This document shows, piece by piece, positions 19,070 through 25,815 of a stretch of DNA of 42,707 bases. Each line of letters opens with the position of its first letter. Within the stretch, counting starts at the first letter, position 1. The notes beneath the pieces were generated by a model, which was given only the letters and a program-made list of their open reading frames with translations, did no database searches and was not told the origin of the DNA. Made by a program: the position numbers and the translations under genes. This DNA comes from Vicinamibacterales bacterium (lineage in GTDB: Bacteria > Acidobacteriota > Vicinamibacteria > Vicinamibacterales > UBA8438): the NCBI GenBank assembly GCA_958296065.1, contig CATQHX010000009.1, positions 1 through 42,707 on the forward strand. Reading direction: 5' to 3'.

Positions 19070-19382
19070 CCAGACACAGCACGTGTATGCCCTCGGTCGA
19101 GGTCAGCTCGCCCGGAAACACACGGACCGGCCGCCCTTGCGCGGCGGTCCGAATCGGCGCTATCCCGCCTACGTGATTGTGATCCGTAACGGCCATCACC
19201 GTGATTCCGAGATGCTCCGCCTTGTCGATGAGCGCCTCGGCGTACCCGGCATCGTCGGTCGTCGACGGCCGGCCCCGATACGTCTCGGAGTAGTGACGCG
19301 GATTGACCTGCAACGCGCACCTGCGGAACTCGGCGCCCGCCGGCAGACGTAATGCGACCGCGATGGAATCGTCCTTGCTCAC
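19070..19382 (-). pseudogene. 5' fragment of a PHP-domain protein (TrlF-like), truncated
   Basis: The first ~104 codons from a GTG at 19382 read as the start of a PHP-domain protein of the TrlF type: CALQVNPRHYSETYRG, then a metal-binding-like VTDHNHVGG and FPGELTSTEGIHVLCL. After about position 19070 the homologous-looking sequence stops, and the frame runs on as the antisense-like shadow of the CPBP gene. Full-length relatives carry a large C-terminal ATPase region that is absent here. The remnant is therefore a broken gene, and its 3' edge lies 39 bp from the CPBP start. Family assignment is from memory of the motif set and is less certain than the truncation. Confidence 0.6.
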
Positions 19383-19448
19383 GTTCCTGCTTGCGCACGA
19401 CGAAGGCCGCGGTGAACGGGACCGGGGCGGGCGGCCGTCGAAACGGGG

Positions 19449-19558
19449 CTAGGACCCTGCGCCGCAGAACGCAGCGAAGCGAAGTGCTGAGGCGCAGGGT
19501 CATGGAGCGGGGGGGATGGGCCGAAACGCCGAGCCAGCGAGGCGTTTCGGGGCGCTAG
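19449..19558. repeat. Dispersed two-hairpin repeat, copy B (full, reverse orientation)
   Basis: Best-preserved copy, 110 bp with CTAG at both ends (19449-19452 and 19555-19558). Hairpin 1 has perfect arms CCGAAACGCC and GGCGTTTCGG. Hairpin 2 has perfect arms GACCCTGCGCC (19453-19463) and GGCGCAGGGTC (19491-19501). The linker is a G-rich run in this orientation. The CTAG at 19555 provides the TAG stop of the frameshifted small membrane protein. Confidence 0.85.
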
Positions 19559-19814
19559 CGGGGCAGGTCTGCGCCACGGAACCGGTGCGGCCTCCGGAGA
19601 ATGACGCAACCCCCCATCGCAAGCTGCAGGCCCCCCGTGCTTCCGAGGATGACGAAGAAGAGATGCGCCAGTCGATGGGAATCGGTCCACCAGGTAATGC
19701 CCGCGCCCAGCCCCCGAGCAACGCCAGCAGCAGATTCTGCCGCCACTTCGCGGCGAGACACTGCCAGTGGCCGGGCGGTGCGTCACCCAGCGGTTCGTGC
19801 TTGTGCGGGATCAC
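19555..19814 (-). pseudogene. Small two-helix membrane protein, frameshifted
   Basis: A GTG at 19814 preceded by GGAG opens a frame reading IPHKHEPLGDAPPGHWQCLA then QNLLLALLGG. In the next frame the sequence continues as LGAGITWWTDSHRLAHLFFV and ILGSTGGLQLAMGGCVILRR up to a TAG at 19555. Joined, it is an about 86-residue protein with two hydrophobic helices and a basic end. One extra G in the five-G run (minus strand, near 19710-19714) would restore it. The break is either a real mutation or a homopolymer sequencing error. The gene starts 12 bp after the stop of the 19827-21281 heme/copper-like gene, so the two probably form an operon. No family recognised. Confidence 0.6.
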
Positions 19815-19826
19815 CGGAACTCCGTC

Positions 19827-21281
19827 CTACTCGTCGTTCGCCTGCGCCTCCCGCTCGGCGACGCGCCGGGCGTACTGCTCGGCGGTCATGAACGCGACGT
19901 CGGTCCAGCCGTGGCCCATCTCGTCCATGGTGCGGCTGCCCCAGCCGATCCACGCCGACGGGTCGGGGTTGTGACGGTTGTTGGCGGTGTTGTCGTGCCA
20001 CGAGACGGTGTGCAGGATGGTCCCCTTGGGGAACAGGTGCGGCTCCTTGAAGGGATAGACGATCTGCCACGTCTGCTCGTAGTTGGTGACGTCGGTCAGC
20101 ACCTCGCGGCGGCCGTCGACGTGGATGGCCTCGAGCAGCATGCGCTTGCCGCGGAAGTGCATGTGGGGCTGGAAGCTGAGGATCAGCGCCGCCTGCGGCA
20201 GCGGCCAGAAGCGCTCGTGGCGCACGACGCTGTTCGGCGGGATGCTCAGCAGCGCGACGCCGTTCAGCGTGTTGTCGTCGATCAGGGCGCCGGGCGGCAT
20301 CCGATCGGCGTGCAGGTCGAGGTCGTAGCCGGCCCGCAGCAGCCGGTCCTCGACCGCCTCGCGGTTCAGCTCCCAGTCGTGGCCGATGCCGGTGCGGATG
20401 CGGTGCGCGGTGACGATGAGCTCCGGCACCTCGCCCTCGGGGTAGAACTTGATGCCCACCTTCTGGCGGTCGATGGTCTCCTCGCCCCACGGGTGGTAAT
20501 GCGGCGCGAAGCGGAACAGGCCCCCGGCCGGCAGCTTGCGCCCCGTGCCCTCGGGGTAGTACTGACCGGTGCTGCCCATGGCGTACTCGATGAGGTCGAT
20601 CTCGGCGGTGTTCGACCCCATGCCGAGCCGGAACTCCTCCAGATCCTCGGCCGTCTCCGGGACGCTGACGTAGACGTGCGAGTGGTGCACGCAGCAGTAC
20701 GCCTCGGGAATGATCTGCACCCACTTGACGTAGCGGTCCTCGGTCAGGCCCGGGTCGACGATCTCGGACGGGTAGAAGTCGGGCCCCTCGGCCGGGATCC
20801 TGAACCCCTCCTTCATCTGCACCACGAGGTCCGGCTCGCCGTAGGTCCACTCGTTCAGGTTCGCCAGATCGAGCGGGGGCGGGGCGTCGGCCGGGTTGCC
20901 GCGCAACGCGCCGGCGTCGACCCAGGCCGCGATGGTGGCAATCTCCTCGTCGCTCAAGGACGGGTCGGCCGTGTACTCGCCGATGCCGCGGTCGACGTGC
21001 CAAGGCGGCATCTGGCGCGTCACCACGCGGTCCTTGACGGCTCGCGCCCAGGGCCGCGTCTCCTGCCAGGTCAGCAGCGACATCGGCGCACCGGTGCCGG
21101 GCCGGTGGCAGCGCTGGCAGGATCGCTGCAGAATCGGCAGCACGTCGCGGGTGAAGGTCGGCGCTTCCTGGGCCGACTCCGCCTGCGAAGACTCCCCGGC
21201 CGCCGCGAGCGGCGTGCCCGAGATGGCCAGCAGGACCCCGAACGCCGCGCAAACCGCTACGACACTCCAGACTTGGCGCAT
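19827..21281 (-). CDS. Exported mono-heme c protein with copper monooxygenase (PHM)-like body, paralog 2 (484 aa)
   Basis: Longer paralog of the 9111-10412 product. The signal peptide (about 6-28) is followed by heme motif CQRCH (55-59) and RQMPPWH (Met91). Histidine clusters matching a two-copper monooxygenase pattern are CVHHSH (199, 200), APHYHPWG (261, 263) and QPHMHFRGKRM (373, 375), with SWHDNTANNRH downstream. It shares DEEIATIAAWVDAGALRGNP almost unchanged with its paralog, but carries an insertion of some 50 residues (about 285-345). Probably a periplasmic redox enzyme; the copper sites are inferred. Start 21281 has GGAGG nine bases upstream. It is divergent from the Ig-like paralog at 21489 and followed closely by a small membrane protein. 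Confidence 0.88.
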   Translation of the reverse strand: MRQVWSVVAVCAAFGVLLAISGTPLAAAGESSQAESAQEAPTFTRDVLPILQRSCQRCHRPGTGAPMSLLTWQETRPWARAVKDRVVTRQMPPWHVDRGIGEYTADPSLSDEEIATIAAWVDAGALRGNPADAPPPLDLANLNEWTYGEPDLVVQMKEGFRIPAEGPDFYPSEIVDPGLTEDRYVKWVQIIPEAYCCVHHSHVYVSVPETAEDLEEFRLGMGSNTAEIDLIEYAMGSTGQYYPEGTGRKLPAGGLFRFAPHYHPWGEETIDRQKVGIKFYPEGEVPELIVTAHRIRTGIGHDWELNREAVEDRLLRAGYDLDLHADRMPPGALIDDNTLNGVALLSIPPNSVVRHERFWPLPQAALILSFQPHMHFRGKRMLLEAIHVDGRREVLTDVTNYEQTWQIVYPFKEPHLFPKGTILHTVSWHDNTANNRHNPDPSAWIGWGSRTMDEMGHGWTDVAFMTAEQYARRVAEREAQANDE

Positions 21282-21488
21282 GGCTGCTACCTCCGTTCAC
21301 CCGGCGCCCCCTCGCGGGTCGGCGCCACTTGAATTCCCCCGTTATTCTCGTCAGTGTACTAGGAGTCCGCGTCACAGGGAATCGTCCCGGCGCGGGCGAG
21401 GCCAGGTTCGGCAGCTCGTGCGAGCCGGCGTCAACGGCAACGTGCCGACGCCCGCGTCGCCGAGCCCGGACCGTTCAGGAGCATGCCC

Positions 21489-22268
21489 ATGATCGTCCGT
21501 CGATTCCTTCCGCTGCTGACCCTCGCGTGGCTGGCCGCCGGCCCGGCCGCGGCGCCCTCCGAGGCGCAGTCGAACCAGCCGGTCTACCCGGTCTACGACG
21601 GCTTCACCGTCACCGAGGAAGGCTTCCACGTCATCTCGTTCGCCTACTTCAGCCACAACTTCGATACCGTGACCGTCCCGCCCGGCGCTGCCAACGTCTT
21701 CGAGACGGAGCCGGCCGACCGCCTGCAGCCGACCAGGTTCGAGCCGGGCCACCACCGCTTCCAGTGCATCATGGTCACGGATCCGGACTTCGCGGGCGGG
21801 CTGCGGTGGACGCTCTCGTACGCCGGCACGACGACCTCGACCAGCGAGGACATGCTGCAGTACAACTGGGAGTTCGACGACCGTACGGTCCGCGCGGTCC
21901 TGCGCGACGTCGACGTGGCGAACGCACCGCGCGGGGTCTGTCTCAACCGCTCGCCGCTGGTGCGTTTCCTGGGCCTGCGCAGCGGCCCCGCGGGCGAGCC
22001 GCCGGAGGTCTCGGCGGCCGTCGGCGCGGACCTGAAGCTGTTCGGCAGCGTGCGGGACGAGGGCCTGCCCCGCGAGGGCGGCCTGACGAGCGCCTGGCGG
22101 ATGGTCGAGGGTCCCGGCCGGGTGACGTTCTCCGCGCCGGACGAGCCGCGCACGCTGGCCCGCTTCGACGCGCCGGGAACCTACGAGCTGGAACTGCGGG
22201 CCAGCGACTCGGTGCTGGAGACACGGCTGCGCCTCCTCGTCCACGTCACGGCCGCGGACGAGGAATAG
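21489..22268 (+). CDS. Exported protein of unknown function, paralog of 8136-9005 (259 aa)
   Basis: A signal peptide (RRFLPLLTLAWLAAG, ending PSEAQ) precedes a domain with PVYDGFTVTEEGFHVISFAY and VPPGAANVFETEPADRLQPT, matching the N-terminal domain of the 8136-9005 product. The end (GPGRVTFSAPDEPRTLARF, then APGTYELELRASD) is an Ig/PKD-like beta domain. ATG 21489 is preferred over 21483 because AGGAG then sits seven bases upstream. It is divergent from the heme/copper-like paralog gene at 19827-21281, so both paralog pairs in the window are neighbours although their orientation differs. Function unknown; an accessory periplasmic partner is inferred. Confidence 0.82.
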   Translation: MIVRRFLPLLTLAWLAAGPAAAPSEAQSNQPVYPVYDGFTVTEEGFHVISFAYFSHNFDTVTVPPGAANVFETEPADRLQPTRFEPGHHRFQCIMVTDPDFAGGLRWTLSYAGTTTSTSEDMLQYNWEFDDRTVRAVLRDVDVANAPRGVCLNRSPLVRFLGLRSGPAGEPPEVSAAVGADLKLFGSVRDEGLPREGGLTSAWRMVEGPGRVTFSAPDEPRTLARFDAPGTYELELRASDSVLETRLRLLVHVTAADEE

Positions 22269-22310
22269 CTGCTGGAGCTTCTGGAGGAGCAGTAGAGCGA
22301 CCAACGAAGG

Positions 22311-23078
22311 TCACAGCCGGGCGCGCTGCTTGTCGGCACGGACCCTGCTCACGAGCAGCCGGTCCGGCAGGTGCCGCACGAGATGGCGCACCAGGACGGA
22401 CATCCGCCAGGGGAACTCGCAGACCTTCTTCTTTCGCCGGATCGCCCGCGCTATCAGCGACGCAGCCTGCTCGGTCTCCATCAGGAACGGCATGCGGAAG
22501 CGGTTCCGGTCCGTCATCTCCGAGCGCACGTACCCGGGATGGACGAGGGTAGTCCGGATGCCGGCCAGCGCCCAGTCCGGACGCATACCCTCGATGAGCC
22601 GCGTGAGAGCCGCCTTCGTCGCGCAGTAACCGGCCGCCCCGGGCAGTCCGCGGTACCCGGCGAGGCTCGAGATGGCGACGACGTGGCCGGCCCTGTGCTC
22701 CCGCATCGAGGGAATGACCGCCTCGATGGCGTAGAACGCGCCGAAGAGGTTCACACTGAACTCGGCTTCGAGAGCGTCCGCGTCGGGCTCAAGCGCGTCC
22801 GTACCGAGTGCGACACCCGCGTTGACCACGAGCAGGTAGATGGGACCCAGCCGCTCGGCGATCGTCCGCAGAGCATTGCGGGTCTCGTGGCGCTGCGCGG
22901 CATCGGCCGCCACGCACTCGGCGCGAGCGCCGGTCACGCGAATCGCCGCGGCCAGACTCTCCAGCCGATCCAGGCGGCGGGCAGTGAGGCCGAGGTCGTA
23001 CCCGTCACGGGCCAGTTCGAGGGCCAGCGCCCGCCCGATCCCGCTCGACGCGCCGGTGATGACCGCAACTCGTCTCAT
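22311..23078 (-). CDS. Short-chain dehydrogenase/reductase (255 aa)
   Basis: Classical SDR fold enzyme using NAD(P)(H). The cofactor loop TGASSGIG is at residues 8-15, NAG at 86-88, Asn110, the catalytic Ser near 137-138 (AISSLAG), and YCATK with Tyr151 and Lys155. The LTARRLDRLE segment after the second strand has basic residues, favouring NADPH. All catalytic residues are present, so it should be active in the cytoplasm. Substrate unknown; the basic C-terminal tail (RRKKK, then RHLVRHLPDRLL) is longer than minimal and may touch the membrane. Converges with the 21489-22268 gene across 42 bp. A longer upstream reading to 23402 was rejected, since the fold starts here. Confidence 0.93.
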   Translation of the reverse strand: MRRVAVITGASSGIGRALALELARDGYDLGLTARRLDRLESLAAAIRVTGARAECVAADAAQRHETRNALRTIAERLGPIYLLVVNAGVALGTDALEPDADALEAEFSVNLFGAFYAIEAVIPSMREHRAGHVVAISSLAGYRGLPGAAGYCATKAALTRLIEGMRPDWALAGIRTTLVHPGYVRSEMTDRNRFRMPFLMETEQAASLIARAIRRKKKVCEFPWRMSVLVRHLVRHLPDRLLVSRVRADKQRARL

Positions 23079-23182
23079 GCTCCGCCACTGATGACTTCGA
23101 TCGCTGCGCCAGCATTCTACGCGGTCGACGCAAGACTCCGCGCTCCCCACTCGACCTCTCGGGTCCGGTGATCGGCCGCCCG

Positions 23183-23764
23183 TCAACCCAGCCGGGCCAA
23201 ACGGTCCGCACACTCGGCCGCGCCCGCCTCGATTCCGGCGGCGCCATAGAGCTCTCGGGCACGCCCCCACAGCACGCGTGCCTCCTCGACCTGCCCCAAT
23301 TCCTCCTTCAGGAACGCCATCGGCCGCAACGCGTTCGCATGGTCCAGGGTCGCGGCGCCCGTCGCGTGCCGGCCATACAAGGACAGCGCCTCGTGATAGC
23401 ACGCCTCCGCGTCGGCCAACCGCCCGGCGTGCCGGTGAACGTCTCCGAGATGCCGCACGGCATGGGCCAGCCGAAGCGGGTCGGCGACAGTGCGCGCCAC
23501 CGCGACCGCTTCCTCCAGGCAGATACCCGCGGCATCGTGTCGCCCGGCATCCTGCTCGACGTGGCCGAGCTTGCCGAGTGCGGCCACCAGTTCCCGGTCG
23601 GCACCCACCGTTCGGCAGATGGCGACCGCTTCGACGAGATACCCACGTACTTTCTCGGCAACGGCCCGCGCCTCGGCCTCCGAGGCGGGCGGTGCGGCCA
23701 GCTTGTCACGACGGAGGGTCCAGGCCTCGTGGATGAGCGTGAGGGCATCGGCGGCGGAATGCAT
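23183..23764 (-). CDS. Tetratricopeptide-repeat protein (193 aa)
   Basis: Helical repeat protein with at least three TPR-like units: ALGKLGHVEQDAGRHDAAGI, AVRHLGDVHRHAGRLADAEA and ALRPMAFLKEELGQVEEARV each show the alternating small and large residues and the A-x-x-x-Y/A pattern of TPRs. No signal peptide or membrane segment, so probably cytoplasmic and scaffold-like. Start 23764 is supported by GGGAG six bases upstream; the frame extends to 23818 without family support. It lies downstream of repeat copy C and upstream of the SDR on the same strand. Nothing indicates a binding partner. Confidence 0.8.
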   Translation of the reverse strand: MHSAADALTLIHEAWTLRRDKLAAPPASEAEARAVAEKVRGYLVEAVAICRTVGADRELVAALGKLGHVEQDAGRHDAAGICLEEAVAVARTVADPLRLAHAVRHLGDVHRHAGRLADAEACYHEALSLYGRHATGAATLDHANALRPMAFLKEELGQVEEARVLWGRARELYGAAGIEAGAAECADRLARLG

Positions 23765-23824
23765 CGGCGGCTCCCGGAAACTCGTGATCGCCGCTCGAAC
23801 GCAGCGGCGTTTCACCACGGGCTT

Positions 23825-23933
23825 CTAGCGCCCCGAACGCCTCGCAGGCTCGGCGTTTCGGCCCATCCCCCCGCGCCACGAGCCTGCGCCGCGGCACTTC
23901 GCTTTCGCTGCGTTCTGCGGCGCAAGCTCCTAG
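23825..23933. repeat. Dispersed two-hairpin repeat, copy C
   Basis: A 109-bp copy in forward orientation with CTAG at both ends (23825-23828 and 23930-23933). Hairpin 1 has lost one A in its left arm. Hairpin 2 arms are GAGCCTGCGCC and GGCGCAAGCTC, with one mismatch. It lies in the 232-bp gap between the LytTR regulator and the TPR gene, and is the one copy whose CTAG does not serve as a stop codon of a recognised gene. Confidence 0.8.
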
Positions 23934-23996
23934 AATATTCGGATCGCCTCGTCTGCCCGACCAGCGAGCCGTTGAACGGCAAGCTCGACCGCGACG

Positions 23997-24764
23997 TCAC
24001 ATGCGCCGGAACAGGTGCCCGTAGGCCGCGCTCACCCGCAGCACCTCGGGCCGGTCCTTCAGGGTCAGGCGATAGCGGCCGCGCAGGTCGCGGCGCGCTG
24101 CCCCGATCGCCGCCACGTTGACGATGCCGCCGCGATGAATGCGCCAGAAACGCTCGGGATCCAGCCGCGCCGCCAGCGCCGTAATGGACATCCTGACCAG
24201 GTGCTCCCGGTCGCGCGTCACCGCCGCGGTGTACTTGCGGTCGGAACGGAAGAAGCAAACGTCGCCGACGGCAACGAGCTCGACCCGCTCTCCCTGTCCG
24301 ACTCGCAGCCAGTGCAGGTGCGCCGGCGCGTCGGCAAGGCGGCGGATGAGCGACTCGAGCGTCCGCGGATCCGGCCCGCCGCGTCTCCCGCTGGCCAACC
24401 ACCGTCTCAAACGGCTCACCGTCTCCTGCAGTCGCGGCCCGTCGACCGGCTTGAGAAGATAGTCCACGGCTGCCCGCTCGAACGCTTCAACGGCATGCGT
24501 ATCGTACGCCGTGACGAAGACGACGGCGATGCCCGCACCGACCCGGCGGGCGACCTCGAGTCCTGACGGCGGGGGCATCCGGATGTCCAGGAAGGCAATG
24601 TCCGGTGTCGATCGCCGGATGGCGTCGAGGGCCGCCGCGCCGTCCCCGACGGATGCGGCGATATTCAGCTCCGGCCACGTATCCGCCAGCAGCCGCTCGA
24701 GCTCGGCCCGCAGCGCCGGCTCGTCGTCGGCGATCAGCGCCGTCGGCGCCGCGGCCACACTCAC
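23997..24764 (-). CDS. LytTR-family response regulator (255 aa)
   Basis: Response regulator with an N-terminal receiver (acidic pocket ADDE at 12-15, phospho-acceptor Asp60 in AFLDIRMP, conserved TAY and LLKPVD) and a C-terminal LytTR DNA-binding domain. The latter is marked by FFRSDRKYTAAV, the RIHRGGIVNV motif and final FRRM. It should be phosphorylated by the neighbouring LytS-like kinase and bind promoter DNA. GTG at 24764 was chosen because it overlaps the kinase stop (GTGA) and has AAGGGAG five bases upstream; an ATG at 24785 would add seven residues. Probable targets include the upstream TonB receptor operon, an inference from position only. Confidence 0.93.
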   Translation of the reverse strand: MSVAAAPTALIADDEPALRAELERLLADTWPELNIAASVGDGAAALDAIRRSTPDIAFLDIRMPPPSGLEVARRVGAGIAVVFVTAYDTHAVEAFERAAVDYLLKPVDGPRLQETVSRLRRWLASGRRGGPDPRTLESLIRRLADAPAHLHWLRVGQGERVELVAVGDVCFFRSDRKYTAAVTRDREHLVRMSITALAARLDPERFWRIHRGGIVNVAAIGAARRDLRGRYRLTLKDRPEVLRVSAAYGHLFRRM

Positions 24765-25813
24765 CGCGGCTCCCTTTCCGCCCATTCCGCGGCGGGAATC
24801 CGGAGATCCGCACTGACGCCTCCACCGGGAGTCTCGGAAAGCACGAGCCGGCCGCGCTCACCGAACGTCGCCCGTAGGCGCTCCCGCACGTTGGCGAGCC
24901 CGACACCCTGCCGGGCGGTGTCCGGATTCAAGCCGACCCCGTCATCGGCCACCCGAATCCGGACATCCCTTCCAGAGCGCTCCGCGCGCACCGTGACGCG
25001 CCCGCCGGCGGCCGACGGCTCGATGCCGTGCAGCACCGCGTTCTCCACCAGCGGCTGCACGAGGAGCGGCGGCATGCGCACGGTCTCGAGACCAGGGCGG
25101 GCTTCCACCTCGTAGGACATCCGTCCGGCCATGCGCACGGCCTGGATCTCCAGGTAGGCACGCACGACGGCCAGCTCGTCCTCCAGCGTCCCGTCGGTGC
25201 GGCGCGTGCGCGACAGCGAGGCCCGCAGCAGCGACGTCAGCCGCTCCAGGAGTCGCGCGGCCCGGTCGGGATGCGTGTGAATCAGCGAGATGACGTTCGC
25301 CAGCGTGTTGAACAGGAAATGCGGCTCCACCTGCGCCTGGAGCACCCGCAACTCGGCCTCCGCCAGCGCCTTGTCGCGGGCCAGCGCGTCCCGCTCGGCG
25401 CGGGCGAGACGCCTGCGCGCCTCCCAAAGGTGCTCCACCGCCATGGATCCGGCGAGACCAACGCCGCTCAACAGGACCCCGATCAGCAGCGGCGCGTAGC
25501 TGCCCAGCAGGTACAGCGGGTGGCCATCCAGGAGGACGCCCGCGATGCCGAAACCGAGGATCATCCCGCCCATCGCCGCGACGGTTTCCCCCACCCACCG
25601 GGACAGCCACGAAGGTCCGTACAGGTGTACGCACGCGATGCACCCATGGATGGAGAACCCGATACTGTAGCTGGCCGCGAAATAGACCGGCACCAGCGCC
25701 CCGCGCATCGCGAGGCTCAACACCGCGCCGACCACCGTGCAGAACGCGGCGTTGAGCACCCAGCCCCAGCGCTCCGGATGCACGCGAATCGAAGCCATCA
25801 GCCCGGCGACCAT
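24761..25813 (-). CDS. LytS/YehU-type sensor histidine kinase (350 aa)
   Basis: Membrane sensor kinase. Several hydrophobic segments (about 20-35, 40-60, 75-95, 100-125) form the sensor, followed by a helix of Ala/Arg/Glu heptads (130-158). The His-kinase motif VEPHFLFNTLANVI contains His165, and the ATPase domain has VQPLVENAVLHGI (Asn258), VADDGVGLN and GVGLANVRERL. These are typical of the LytS/YehU kinases that pair with LytTR regulators. Start 25813 lies two bases after the TonB receptor stop, implying one operon; a second ATG at 25798 is possible. The signal it senses is unknown, but synthesis with an outer-membrane receptor hints at a surface or nutrient cue. Confidence 0.92.
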   Translation of the reverse strand: MVAGLMASIRVHPERWGWVLNAAFCTVVGAVLSLAMRGALVPVYFAASYSIGFSIHGCIACVHLYGPSWLSRWVGETVAAMGGMILGFGIAGVLLDGHPLYLLGSYAPLLIGVLLSGVGLAGSMAVEHLWEARRRLARAERDALARDKALAEAELRVLQAQVEPHFLFNTLANVISLIHTHPDRAARLLERLTSLLRASLSRTRRTDGTLEDELAVVRAYLEIQAVRMAGRMSYEVEARPGLETVRMPPLLVQPLVENAVLHGIEPSAAGGRVTVRAERSGRDVRIRVADDGVGLNPDTARQGVGLANVRERLRATFGERGRLVLSETPGGGVSADLRIPAAEWAEREPR

Positions 25814-25815
25814 GG

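Noticed and set aside
23079..23402. Extended N-terminus of the SDR
   Set aside because: Sequence is glycine- and arginine-rich without family support and overlaps the TPR gene; the Rossmann motif starts at residue 8 from ATG 23078.
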